From contig JAVHKY010000028.1 of the NCBI GenBank assembly GCA_035079385.1, positions 2,604,001 to 2,668,000 of the forward strand: 64,000 nucleotides of DNA, written 5' to 3'. Shown here piece after piece: positions 22,380-34,556 of the stretch. Source of the DNA: Aspidiotus rigidus. Its lineage: Eukaryota; Arthropoda; Insecta; Hemiptera; Diaspididae. Position 1 is the stretch's first letter; each line of letters opens with the position of its first letter. A program made the translations under genes and the position numbers. The notes beneath the pieces were generated by a model. That model searched no databases, was not told the DNA's origin, and saw only the letters and a program-made list of their open reading frames with translations.

Positions 22380-23189
22380 TTTGAAGCGTGCACGACTTTT
22401 ACCTTTGAAAATTTTGATCAGAAGAAGAACGAGAGGGCGAAGTAGTTGTACACAACTCTAATTTGTGTATACAGAGTGTATCACTTATTTACGAGCTCAA
22501 TATCACCGTATTATCATATTCATCTAGGGTGTGCATTATTAAAATTTTGGTCGGAAGAAGGGCGACGGGAAGAACAAATCGTGCACACCTCTAATCGAGG
22601 TATAGGAAATGTATGACCTATTTACAAGTTCTTTTTATATTAAACTACGCGAAAAATTATGAATTTTCCAAATTTATTTTATTCATGGTGTGCACTACTT
22701 GTACATGTAAAAATTCCGCTCAACATGAATTTTTTTTATTTTTTTATTTAAATTTAAACATTACATTTAGTTATGAGAGTTGGGACCTTACCATGGTTTT
22801 TTCCCACCCCTCTCATGACGAGTTCGAAATACACTGTATAACTATACACTCAACTCTACCTATTGAAAGAGGGTATGACTTCTGTTTTTATTTCATTTTA
22901 CTTATTTTATTATCTTAGTTATTTATTAATTTTATTCTATTTTTTTTATTTTATTTATTTTATTTTATTTTATTTATTTATTTATTTATTCATTTTTTTA
23001 TTATTATTTTTTTCCTTCCTTCTCCTCTCAGTTATTTGATTTCTTTTTTGGTTTTTAATATCTTTCTTATATATCCATCCAATTTTTAGTGGCATTTCCC
23101 GTTCTGCAGGCACTGTCCCAATTCCTCTGTAGTTATTTTAGCATCCCCCCTGATACGATCAAACATAAATTACGTGAGGCATTTCTTTT

Positions 23190-23260
23190 TTGTTTTTGTT
23201 TGTTTGTTTGTTTGTTTGTTTGTTTGTTTGTTTTTTTTTTTTTTTTGGGGGGGGGGGGGG
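23190..23260 (+). repeat. (TTTG)n, poly-T, poly-G compound tract
   Basis: About ten TTTG units are followed without a break by 16 T and then 14 G. Confidence 0.95.
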
Positions 23261-23352
23261 TCCAGCCAAGTCCCACCAAAACTCACGCAAGGGGGAGGGG
23301 GTGCCGACAAGTCTCACGTAATTTTTTTCTCACACAAATACATTCTAAAATA

Positions 23353-23899
23353 CAGTCCACTCTCGATTTAACGAAGGCCAAGGGAGCAAGGAAAAAATTC
23401 GTTAAATCGAGTTTTCGTTACAACAAAATTCGTTAATTCGAGAAGAGAAAAGAAACTTCGTTAAATTGCGTTAAATAGAATTTCCTAATTTGTCAAAGTT
23501 GACGTTTTGTACTTCAAACGCAATTTTTTACAAATTTAGTTGAAATTTCTTCAAAATATTCGTTTTATTTTCGTCAAAATTGGTTCAATTTTCTTTCTAT
23601 TCATTCGGATTTTTGTCAAATTCGTCATGGTTGAAGTTTTGTACTTTTAATACTTGGCTTTCAAGAAAATATGGTTGAATTTTTCTCAAACTTGATCGCA
23701 ATTTTGTCAAAATTGATCGAATTTTCTTCAAATTTTGTTAGATTTTTGTCGAAATTCGTCAAAATTGCTTGCACATTAAATTTCGTTAAATCGAGTACAA
23801 ATTTTTCGTTATAATGAGTTTTTCTCAAGGGAACAGAGTTTTATTTCGTTAAATCGCGTTTTTCGTTAAATCGATGTTCGTTAAATCGAGAGTCGACTG
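23353..23899. mobile_element. pogo/Tigger-like MITE
   Basis: Ends CAGTCCACTCTCGATTTAAC and its inverse GTTAAATCGAGAGTCGACTG agree over 23 bases with one mismatch. CAGTCGACTCTCG-type ends are characteristic of pogo/Tigger elements of the Tc1/mariner group. A TA precedes the left end; on the right a C separates the end from TA. Internally TTCGTTAAATCGAG recurs at both ends and in the middle, and TCAAAATTG-type repeats fill the rest. There is no transposase. Confidence 0.7.
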
Positions 23900-26104
23900 C
23901 TAAACTGGCCTAAATTTAATAAAAACTATTCCTTTTTGAATAGGTATAAAATGTGATCAATACACATTCTGGAAAATCTCGCGCGTGATAAGGGGGGGAG
24001 GGGTTAAGGAAAATCTTACGATATCTCACCAAGGGGGTTGAAAAATCACAAAAATCGCCTCACGTAATTTATGGACGCTCCCAAATCGGTGCGAGAGGAA
24101 TAATAGATCCGGTAAAACTCAAATTCATAATATATGTATGCCTATAGGTTATGTATACTTTTCAATCATTTATGCGCCAAAATTGCGGCTTTTTAGAATT
24201 TTATGGGCTCAGTGCACTATTAAGGTGCCAAATGACACATAATGGACTCTAGTATTTCTCTCATTGCACTGAGTTCTGCCGTGTATTTCTTGATTTTCGT
24301 ATTCATCCATGGTGTGCACTACTTTTACATGTAAAAATTTTGGTCGAAGGAGAAGCAAAAGGTAGAAAAAGCCGTGCATAACTCTATAATTTAGGCATAA
24401 GACATGTATAACTTATGTACAAGCTCAACTTTTGACGAAGTACATACACCAAATATCACCACTGATATTTTTTTACTCATAGCGTGCACTACTTTCACGT
24501 GAAAAAATTTTGGTCAAAATAAAACTGAGAGGGAGACTAGATCCACTATTACTGAAATTCATGTACATAGGTTCTCTATAGATATATTTATAGGTCGGTC
24601 GTTATTATTGAATACGCGATACACAAAAAATCACCAAATTTTGATATTTTTTTACACATTGTGTGCACTATCTACTTCTACATGAATAAATTTTGGTCGG
24701 AATAGGAGTGAGAGGGTGAATAGATTTGGTGCAAATCAAATTCATGTACATAGGTTAGATACATATATTCATAGGTCGCTCTTTATTAACAACGACTTAT
24801 TCATTGCGATTTTATTGAATACGCGAAATTAAGACAAACCGATATATCGGACATATTTAATATAATATTATGTACTTTAACGTAAACTTTTATCGAGAGC
24901 GCGCGAATAGAGTGATCGTATTTGTAGGAAATTAAAAAGTGGAATGGAATGAATGAATATTGAATTTACGAAGTTGACTGTGACTGCGTTTTACGCTATT
25001 TCTCATGATTTAACAGAATGATGATACTTAACTTTTAGAAATCTAAACTTGCATGTCCAGAAATGGAACGCTTCATCATTACATGTATATATAACTTGAA
25101 TGTAGGCCCAATTTTCAATCATTTGTGCCCAGAAATTGCGGTGTTTTAGAATTTATGGACGCAGTGCACGACTGACGTTCAAATGACACAATAATGGACT
25201 ACGGTATTTTTCTAATTAAACTGAGCTCCGCGGCGTATCCTTCTTGATTTCCATATTTATTTTTGGTTTGAACTTCTTTTACATGTAAAAATTTTGGTCG
25301 AAAGAAGGGCGAAAGGTAGAACAATCCGTGTACAACTCTAATTTAGGTATAAGAACAATTTTATATTGAATTACACAAAAAATCACTTAATTTTTATATT
25401 AATTTTAGTCATGGTGTGCACTACTTCCACTTGTAAAAATGTTGGTCAAAATAGGAGTGGGAGGGAGAATAGATCCGTTACAACTCAAATTCATGTACAT
25501 AGGTAATATATATAACATGAATATTTTCAATCATTTATGCGCAAAAATTGCGGTTCCTCAAAATTTTATGGACCGAGAGCACGACTGACGAACCAAATGA
25601 CACAATAATTAACGGTGGTATTTTTCTGATTAAATTGAGTTCTTGCGCGTATTTCTTGATACTGTAACCAAAAACTGAATTTTGGAGATTCTGACCTTGT
25701 TTGTGAGTTACTTAAATCAGTTAAGGGTAAGGCTTGAGACTTCTAAGATCATACTTTGAAATATATCGAGAGTGGAATCATGTTTGACGAAGGTGTCGTA
25801 AATTTTTCGAGATATTAACGAAAAACTGAATTTTTAGATTTATTGTTCACTTTACGAGCCACAAAAATGGAGTGAAGGGTGAGACTTATTGTATATTATT
25901 CTTGAAGACTTCATCGATTCTCTTGCGCAAAAAATATTTTTTCTGACTGCACTACGTCATTAATTATTGGCTTTCTTTATCCTCCGTTAGTGTCCCATCA
26001 CTTCCTGGCGAGGCGATTTTCGGAACATAAATACACGCCGTCCGTATGGGTTCTAAGGCTAGTTTGAGCATCGCTTTTCTACCTAAGGGCGTCAGAAAAC
26101 GTTT

Positions 26105-26450
26105 CGAGAAACTTTGAATGTAATCACGACGTTGAGTAAATCAACGAGGTATATTCGCAGACGTTTTTCATGATTTTTCAAAATTCAAGAACACTACTTC
26201 AGCAGCGTAGCGGTCTGCTAGTTATATCGGTGTACAAAGAACGAGTAATTTAACCACCTTTTCTTCGATACATCATACATACGTAATCGTAAAACAAAAA
26301 AGCGACCAGGAAGATGTAGTCACGTTCCGACGATTTTTACGACAATTTTAAAGTCGTAAAATAAGCTGCGAAAAATTTACGAGAAAATTTTTCCCTAGAA
26401 ACCAGTCATCGTGAACGGTTCACGAGTTCACATTTCGCATCATTTCAGAG
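26105..26450 (+). repeat. Dispersed repeat, inverted partner at 30740-31130
   Basis: About 340 bases are recognisably homologous, in inverse orientation, to 30740-31130. Shared blocks include GAATGTAATCAC, CGTTCC.GCGATTTTTACGAC and AAAAATTTACGAGAAAATTT. A short stem (TTTTTACGAC...GTCGTAAAAT) near 26335 is conserved in outline in both. No coding potential is seen and the family is unknown. Confidence 0.6.
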
Positions 26451-28564
26451 TACTATATACAGTGTAACTACACAAAATAGAGCTATAAAATTTTGCATCT
26501 GCGGCGGGTAAATTATATCGATCGTGCAACAGTCGTCTCATTTTTTTTTCGGAATTTTTGTCGGACGTCTAAACCGTTAACATTCAGAAATAACAAATTA
26601 AATTCTTACTAATTTACACCGAACGTTTCTGTACGCGAATAATTGTCAGAATCATTTATTCCAAGTTTTTTTTTGTCGAGGAGCATCTTTAAAAAATGCG
26701 ATGCGGTTTGTATAATAAATATAATATCGCACATCAACACCAACCTACACCGCTCGAGATTACGGACGATTTTTCATCTCTTTCACCGTTTCGCCTCATT
26801 TTGCCTTCGACTTTTTGAAAAATAGTTCATCATCGCAACTTCCTCCTACTGCATGGAATATTTTCCAACAGGAAGAACACTTTATCATAGATAGCTTTCG
26901 ACAGACGTTTTCCTTTTCCACTGTAGTATATGGGGGCGACGACAGTGGTGAATATATGCACGGACCATTTGTAAATTGATGTATTCGTATCTTAATTTCG
27001 GCATCACCGTATGCAGCATGAGATGGCTGTCCATAAGTTATTTGCAAAATTATTTCCATTTTTTACAACAATAATTTATGATAAATTACAGCGTATACTT
27101 CTCGAACTGCTTGTCTGTCATTCGCTTTCATCGAGTAGTTAATCGTACTACAAACTACGTGGGAATCTGTCTGTCTATTTGTCAATTCATGTTATGTAAT
27201 TGAGATTTTCCAAGTTCTCTTGTTACTGAAACAGATCAACACGCGATATCCTCAAATTGGAGGAGCGTTTCAGAGACATGATTTTGAAGAAATGTGATTT
27301 AAAGATAGACTCTTCTGGAGCGAGTGAGAGGAAACAACTACCATTCACAGGTGTCGCAGGGGGTTAAAGCTAACGTGTGGTACCATAATAAGTGACGGAC
27401 ACGCACATACTGTGTACACCATCATAAGTACATCAGATATGTATTACACGCGCTTGTAAAATATTAATAGAAAATCTAATCTACGAGGCAACGGGAGGTC
27501 CCGAAGCGAAAAGTTTGAGGTACGATGCCGTATAGAACGCGGGCTTATGATGGACGAACAGTCTGCGCCTCTCGGTCCTGGTGAAACGGCAACAATCGAA
27601 AGAAAGTACAACAACTTCACACCACACGGAATTCCATCGTTGTTTTTACCTGATTTTCATCTTACGGAAGGTCACGAGTGTCGAAAAATATTTATAAATT
27701 ATCTACATAACAAGACGAGTGCAGGTTACGATGAAAGCGGAAAGGAAGAGAAGGAGGCGTATGTTTTTTTTTTTTTTTTTTACGTTAACACAAATGCGAA
27801 GGTAATTAAAAACGAGAGAACGGGGTGCGAGAATTTTCACTTCATAAACCATACTCGGCGCAGCTGTCATTCGCACGTATTACAGACTCCTAATTTCACA
27901 GTCCACTGTCCACACGTCTATAAATTGAAAAAATGTAATTGGCTATACTGATTGAAAAAATTATACCAAATATAATGGCGTGGTCAGAGGCAATTTTATT
28001 GCTATCCCAAACAGCTGGACGGTTCCTGGATACCGGTATACGCGCGCGCGAGTATCGAAAAACTGATTTTCACAGCGGGTATGTAACACTACTCATCCCC
28101 CAATTTACAACAGTTGAAATATTTAGCGTTCGATTTGCCTACTGACGCTTCAAGAAAACCACATGGACTCAGGAAATCAATTCATTCCGAATCTCGAGTG
28201 TCGATAGTTTGAAAATATTTGATAGATGATACTTTGATGTAAGGTGGAGCGGAAACTTGAGAGTCTAAATCGGGAAGGGGTGGGGGAGGGGTTCTCGAGT
28301 TTTTCTACGAGACAATTTTAATTCATTCAAATTGTATCCCAAATGTTTGAAAGGACCGAGCGTCTACTGAGATTAAAACTTTTGAATTTTTGACTGAAAA
28401 ATAAGGCTACCAAAATTTTTATTTCTCCATCGATATCCTACCCCTAATACCTGAATGTGCTTCGGCAGGGGCGCCCATAGAAGAGGAAGAAGAAGACTAT
28501 TCATCAATTTAGGCCGAAGGAGGTAGGCTTAATCCTACCCCTAATGGTCCCCATCTCCATAGTA
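26451..28564. other. Non-coding stretch, nothing recognised
   Basis: AT-rich DNA with a poly-T run at 27765. A 134-codon frame at 27547-27951 has no recognisable motif and reads through the poly-T as poly-Phe, so it is not called. Confidence 0.4.
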
Positions 28565-29545
28565 AACCGCTAGAGTTGTTTCGGTAGTGCACACCCCCGG
28601 TGTGTCATCCGCGTAGCAGATGAACTTAACGCCTGGTGGCAGCTTCACCTTGAAAATTCCGTCAAATGCAACGCACTGCATCAAGAGCGGCCCAAGGACT
28701 GGCCCTGCGGCACCCCAAGAGTTACTGGGTGCTTTCCTGTGACAGCAAACGTCTCTGCTTAGATTTCTTGACAGCTAAGATGGCTGCTGATTATCCTGAT
28801 ATAGTATGCATGGAGTTCTGCTTGTATGAGGGCTTCCAATATCTTCTCCCATGGAATTAAGTTGAACTCATTCCTTATGTCGAGGCTGACGGTAGCGTAA
28901 AAGTATCGCATAACTATTGCTGACTCAGCTGTTCTCTTCAGCCTGATTCCAACATTTGATATACAGCGTCCAGTTGAGATTTTCCTTCAGATAGCTCTCG
29001 AGTCGATGGACTATCTCTCTCTGTAGAAGTTTGCCCACGTTATCCAACAGGCAAAGTGGTCCACAAAAGGGTGACAGGCCAAGTGGTTAACCTCCTTCTC
29101 GATCAACGCTACTCTGGCTTTTTTCTAAAGCACTGGGAACCACATAGAATGTATCAACAAGAAATGCCGAGTTAACTGAACGGATCTCATCCGAATCCAG
29201 AGCCTTCCAATACCTACCCCGCAGTCTATTGACTGCTGCATCCACCTCTTCGGCACATCCTCATCTACTATTGGTAGCGATACCATTGGTGGTGGCTGCT
29301 GTGGCAACAGGCCGCAAATGACTCACCAGCACCATCCGGCTCGTTGCTGAGGGACCTTCAGCACTATTTTGTTAGGATTGCCAAAGGGGTACTCCTGTGT
29401 CATTTCGCACAGCTCTTTCCGCGCGGTACTCGTGCTGTCTTTTATAGCTTTCTTCAGCCTCTTGTGAGACAGCTGATATTCAGGTGCAACCTCTTGCCCC
29501 TCTTCGCGTGACAGTTTCCCAGTGTGCTTGACTCGCCTTGGGTAT
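28565..29545 (-). pseudogene. R1/LOA-like LINE reverse transcriptase relic
   Basis: Reading the minus strand downward, and across several frameshifts, the following appear in the correct RT order: KELCEMTQEYPFGNPNKIV (region before RT), LIEKEVNHLA and LDNVGKLLQREIVHRLESYL (fingers), SLDIRNEFN (first catalytic Asp), GVPQGQSLG, and FDGIFKVKLPPGVKFICYAD then D (YADD box). The copy ends just after YADDT, at a point that matches where the fragment at 45428 begins. It has many stops and is a dead copy. Confidence 0.75.
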
Positions 29546-29546
29546 T

Positions 29547-29785
29547 GTAGTACATCTAATACTAGGCAGACTAATAAGGACCTAGACCTTCAGGTATTCT
29601 CATCAATGTAAACGAACGTGATGCGTGTAGTGGTTTTGCGATCTGGTGTTCAAAGAAGCGACTCAACCGCTATCAGAACATTAACCCGCTGAACTCCGCC
29701 ATATTTGTTTACATTGGCAAGAATACCTCTGGGTCTTTAGGACTAAATTTCTTGGCCTAGTTTCTAGTACATATAATTACCCGTT
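29547..29785. mobile_element. Foldback MITE
   Basis: The left arm (GTAGTACATCTAATACTAGG...GGACCTAGACC...AATGTAAAC) pairs imperfectly with 29700-29785 (GTTTACATTGG...GGGTCTTTAGGAC...CTAGTTTCTAGTACAT). Arms are about 75 bases. It abuts the upstream end of the LINE relic. Confidence 0.6.
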
Positions 29786-30739
29786 GTACAAGGCTCTTAG
29801 GTGTGCCGTTCACACTTGCAGTTAGTCAGTGTGGGGAACATCCGCAGAACACCCGTGACAGTCCAATAGGCCACGCCCACTTTACACGATGCCCAGGAGT
29901 GGAGATGATATGATGTCCTGCTACCATGACGTTCCATAAAGGAGTCACATAAGCGGAACAATATGCTGGGGCACATTGCTCATTAACTGTGATGCCGATA
30001 TGACAGTCTCAAAGAGACAATATTCGGAGAATCATTCATATCACAAACTCAGTCGTCACATCTCCGTCATAGGAGAATTTTTTTAATAGACTATTCTTCA
30101 GACCACTTAGGTCACATGATTCCACTCTAGCCGCATCACCATTATAGAATGTAGAGGCTTCACATTCCCCTTGAGGAGCAGAAACAATTGCGTCACTATT
30201 TCAGAATCTGACAGTCACAACTGCTACTCGAATTTGGATATACCGCGGTTGTGTCACGGTTGAGCCGCGTGGTCCATTTTTGATTTTCCGCAAATGTTCT
30301 TCACTTGTGAAGGTATTTGCCGCAAATAACTAATCAGCGGCACACTAGGGTCACAAATCACCAGCACTGATGGCACATGGCTTCTCTTGGCACAGTATGC
30401 TGGTATTTTGTACAACGGCTGCTGAGGCTGACTAGCTGACGCTATTCCTCAGTTTAGTATAGGCCTCGTATATACTGTATGTTAGGTTATGATTTTAGAT
30501 TGCTTACTAGGAGTCCTCATCCTTTCCAAACGAGAAACGGTGAAGAAGAACATCCATGCTCATCCCACCAATAACCTGCCCCCTCGCCTGCTCCAATGTT
30601 GACACGAGTGATTAATTTATAGTTTTTAATTTTCACCGTATAATCAAAATTTAATTGCTCGGTGTGGTCATTTATTAATTTTTTCATGGTAATGAAGACC
30701 TAGGCTGGGCCTCAATTTTAAACAGTATAATAATGATGA
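29786..30739. other. Non-coding stretch, nothing firmly recognised
   Basis: Less AT-rich than the surroundings. A minus-strand frame near 30270-30450 (containing LYKIPAYC and VPSVLVI) could be upstream LINE sequence, but the match is too weak to call. Confidence 0.3.
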
Positions 30740-31130
30740 AATTATGCAAAATGTGAACCCGTGAACCGCGTTCTCGATGACTCAAAAATTTTCTCGTAAA
30801 TTTTTCTTTCAGTTAGTTTAACGACATTAAAACTGTCGTAAAAATCGCCGGAACGTGATCTCACCTCACCGAGCGATTGCTTTTTGTTTCCCGATTACGC
30901 GCATTAGTATGACGTATCGGAGGAAGCGAAGTCATTTGTGCTTCGAGTACCGCGTCACGAGTGGCGAAAAATCACCAAAGGCTACTGATGTTGGTTAGCG
31001 AAGCTCTTGAAGTGTTGTTCTTAATTTCGAGAAATATTACTTCGCATTTTTTCTAGCTGAGGACGAGCGAAGAAAAAAAAAAATATATCGTTAATTTATT
31101 CAACGATGTGATTACATTCGAAGTTACTCA
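30740..31130 (-). repeat. Dispersed repeat, inverted partner of 26105-26450
   Basis: Homologous in inverse orientation to the copy near 26.1 kb (see that entry). The poly-A-like run at 31072-31081 lies inside the homologous span. Confidence 0.6.
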
Positions 31131-32811
31131 AAAAAGTCCTGAGTTACCCTGCGGCCGGCATTACTTTACCTGATGATTGGCACGAACCTTTTTTTTTTTT
31201 TTCTCCACATCCAGTTACGAAGCCGGTCTTCGTATATGAATGAATCGATCATCCTTCGCCACAAAACGTGAGCAAACGAGCGAGAGGCTAGGAAGAGAAA
31301 GAGAGCGCCGAATCGAGTAAAAGGTGTAAACATTTCAGCGGAGACACATTTATGTAGCTACTTTTTTTCGTCTCTCATTTCTCGCTTTAACTCTTAGCTC
31401 GTTCGAGAAGGCTCACGCCCATCTGCCAGTTTCCTTGTTAAATACCGTTAATCACAATCAGTCCGATCGCGTTGCATCACGTCAGCGAAATGAAACGTTG
31501 TGAGATAACAAGCCATGTTCGAACTTGTGATGTGTTGTTGCCCAAAACCTTTCTTCGAGTCGTTGAAATTCCTCATTCCACGTCTGTTGCTTTAAATGTT
31601 CTCGCTAAAATTATAGGAGGATCGAATTAGTCGTGTGAAAACCTCGCAATTCGCTAGCTTGGTGTTGGTTTTCGTGATATACCTGTTTCTTTACGTGGCC
31701 TATGGACAGCGACGCACTGCCTTAATAGTTTCTATCTCGCAACCATATTAACACGGCATTATACAACCATTAAAGATGTTTGCCCGTTAGAGACCGTAAA
31801 TTGGTAATGAAGTTCGTAGTTGACCTTAAAGAGAATTTTTGCACAATCACATTGAACCTTATTGTGTACATCTGAAATTTCATTACCATGGTCTTTTTAG
31901 GAAGTCCGGTGATTGTATAGAAACACTGACTGTATATTTTTTATCGTCATTGAGGTCGGTGTACAGAAAATAGGTTTAAATTTAGCTTAACAACAGTTGT
32001 ATTTGGGGAATTGGTAACTTAATGGCGATATAGACTCTTTTGGAAAGTAATTTCATTTGTTCTACATAATATGATTATGAGAAGTTCTTCTTACTGTCAG
32101 GAAAACTCTAGCAGCTGGAAGTTTTCTATTGGATTTTGCGCTACTTTCATATTCGTCGAAGATTCAATTCACATTTACTATCAAATTTCTTACCGACTTC
32201 GAAAACACATGTGTACTACCAATTCCGAGACCAAAACTTTCTGAAGAAAAAAACTTTGATGAGAAAAATACGCATGAGAAAAACTTGAAAGCATGAAAAA
32301 ACAGTGGGAAAAATTAGATTTCTCTCGTTTTGGACTAGATAGTCGAGTATGGATTTCTGTACAGTAAAAATAATGGTCAAAGCAATAAAAAATGCAATAA
32401 AAACATGCAACAAAAATCAAGAACGTGCAATAAAAATCTAAAAACATGCGGTACACCATGACAAAAAAAAATACATATATTACCAACATCAACCGAAAAG
32501 CGACCAGAATTGACTACAAAACAATGAACATGACATAAAATGATCAAAATAGAGCGAAAAATCTGACTTACAGTAACAGAGAATAACCAAAATCAAGAGA
32601 AAACAACCTTTCAATGACCTGAGGGAGAGAAGGCTTAAAATACCAATGTGGGTACTGGGTAGGCAAAAACCAACTTAAGAGGATAGAAAAAAATGATATT
32701 GAAGATGAAACCACAAACTACAATCTTTTCTTCGAAGTGGACGCCGATGGATAGAATATAACTCTTTATTGAAACTTGGTGATTCTGCTTTTCACTTGGT
32801 TACTTTTTAAT
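31131..32811. other. Non-coding stretch, nothing recognised
   Basis: AT-rich sequence. Between 32380 and 32450 a loose repeat of ATGCAATAAAAAT occurs; a similar run is at 62645-62680. Confidence 0.4.
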
Positions 32812-33658
32812 GGGAAATATATAAGTGCACGCCTCATAAAATTATATTGACCGCCAGTTCCTCTCCCGCCATGGAAAAAAACAGACACGACGTTGAAACC
32901 ATGAGGAACGCCATAAATGCACGCCAGGACTGGCACACGACCCGCATTTCAAAAGAAGATGATTTTGCTGCATTTATTGTGAGGAAGGATGGGCTTGACA
33001 GTAGAGACTGCCTCCCTATAATAAACCTCAAACTCCTTACATTTATTCAAGAAGCGGTTGGGCTTGGCCCTTGTAAATTATTTGAAAACTTATATTTGTT
33101 AATTGCATTAATATGTATCAATATTGTAATGTCTTTATGAAATATTATGGTGATGGTAAAAAAAAAAAAAAAAAAAGGAACTCCACTTGGAATGCTACCT
33201 TGAGGCTTGTGCTGACTTGACAATAACCAAAGCATTCCATTATCTTCTTTGCTGTTTCTTCTTCCTGCATCAGGTTTACTTACTTGATATATTATAGTTG
33301 AATGAAATAAATGTGGATCGCATACTGCTCTGCATGTTCTTAAGTGTGCACTATATGGGAATGTGTGCACTACTTACATGGTGGTGTTTTTGTCCTCTCC
33401 AATTGATTTTGAGTGTTTTGATTTTGTGTGCACAACTTGTGTCAAGATGTGTGCACTACTTACTTTGTGTATTTGTCCGTTTCATAGGATTTCCAGTGTT
33501 TTGAATCTTGAGTGCACAACTTATATGAGGATGTGTGCACTACTTACTTCGTTTTTATCCGTGTAATACATTTCTTAGGCGTGCCAATTTTGTTTTCTTG
33601 GCGTATTATCGATAGGCGGGCAATTTCGTTTTTTGAGGCGTGCGATTAAATGTATGCC
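32812..33658 (+). mobile_element. Non-autonomous MULE-like element, copy 1, 9-bp target duplication
   Basis: Inverted ends GGGAAATATATAAGTGCACG and GGCATACATTTAATCGCACG both continue CCTCA. CTTTTTAAT flanks the element on both sides (32803-32811 and 33659-33667), a perfect 9-base duplication as made by Mutator-like transposases. The left part has an open frame (MEKNRHDVETMRNAINARQD) that is stopped in copy 2, so it is not under coding constraint. The right part has an 85-base tandem repeat built on TGTGTGCACTACTTAC. Confidence 0.85.
33360..33580 (+). repeat. 85-bp minisatellite inside MULE-like element
   Basis: Three units begin GTGTGCACTACTTAC at about 33363, 33449 and 33532, each with GTGCACAACTT near its end. 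A related arrangement is in the inverse copy at 61100-61240. Confidence 0.75.
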
Positions 33659-34548
33659 CTTTTTAATAACTCTTTATAATTAGACGCCAAGCTCAGAAAT
33701 CTGGTGAAGTTCTCATCAATCCACAAATATTTTGGTTGTTATCCCGTTTGGTGATGAGAATTCATGGCTCTTGAGTGTGACATACCAAAAGTCAGCAATT
33801 TTTGTGCTCCATTACTCTATAATGAACAAGAAGCAGCATTAAGTGTTTAAATTCATTGAATATTTTTAACAATTCTTTTCCACAAACAGCAACAAATTCC
33901 AGTTGTGTTGATCTAAATGAATACCTATATACTTTTAACTTTTTAGGAATCAACAAATTTGGAGAAAAGTAACTCAAAAATTGGTTATCAATATCAAAAT
34001 CACGGTACAAACATAAAAAAAAGAAATAAGACAATAAATTCGACCAAGAAGCTTGTGACATTAAAATTCGTAGATTTATACATTATGACTAAGGCAATTT
34101 CAGATAAATAAAAATTTAAATTTTGATATAACTGAATGTGACTTTTAAGAACTTTCAATCATTTGGGCATCAATTTGAAAATTTTAAATAGAAATTCAAA
34201 TTTTGTTATTGGAGATCGAATAACTGAATGGGCTCAAAAAAGGAGGTGAAGGGGTGGACTAGATGCGTCTCGACGCCCTCGATCGATCCCCGTAAAAATT
34301 TTGAATTTTCCACTTCACACGAAAAACTGCAATTAAAGTCATTTAGAACTGTGATCAAGTACAGTAGTGGTTTATTATTGTGAACAACTTGATTACAAGT
34401 TCAAGCCAATGCATTTCAGTCTACGAATGAAAATCTTTGTCAGTAGTCATTGGACAGTGAGTGCCTCCTCATTGGGCTCGAGCAACAATTCCTCTATTTG
34501 CGTTCGAGCAGCGATGGGAACAAATGTCCATTTCTTCAAGATTATTAA
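33659..34548. other. Non-coding stretch, nothing recognised
   Basis: AT-rich DNA with no convincing frame or motif. Confidence 0.4.
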
Positions 34549-34556
34549 GTAATGAC

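Larger units (their letters stand above)
22380..25665 (+). repeat. Degenerate higher-order repeat field
   Basis: Two modules recur. Module one, around GTGTGCACTACTTTTACATG then AAAATTTTGGTCG, is seen near 22385, 22540, 22685, 24308, 24478, 24657, 25260 and 25415. Module two, around TCAATCATTTATGCGC and AATGACACAATAATGGAC, is seen near 24157, 25115 and 25527. Spacing is irregular (170-960 bases), and a pogo-like MITE and simple repeats interrupt the field. It looks like an old tandem or element-derived satellite. Confidence 0.7.

Noticed and set aside
23089..23436. Frame of 115 codons with Cys-Leu-Phe-Val repeats
   Set aside because: It is produced by the (TTTG)n-T-G tract and has no domain.
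27547..27951. Frame of 134 codons starting MMDEQSAPLGPG
   Set aside because: It passes through a poly-T run as poly-Phe, has no known motif and no splice or promoter context.
30270..30450. Minus-strand segment with LYKIPAYC and VPSVLVI
   Set aside because: It could be upstream LINE sequence (endonuclease start), but the match is too weak and isolated.
32847..33140. Plus-strand frame MEKNRHDVETMRN as a host gene
   Set aside because: It lies inside a MULE-like element and is interrupted by a stop in the second copy.
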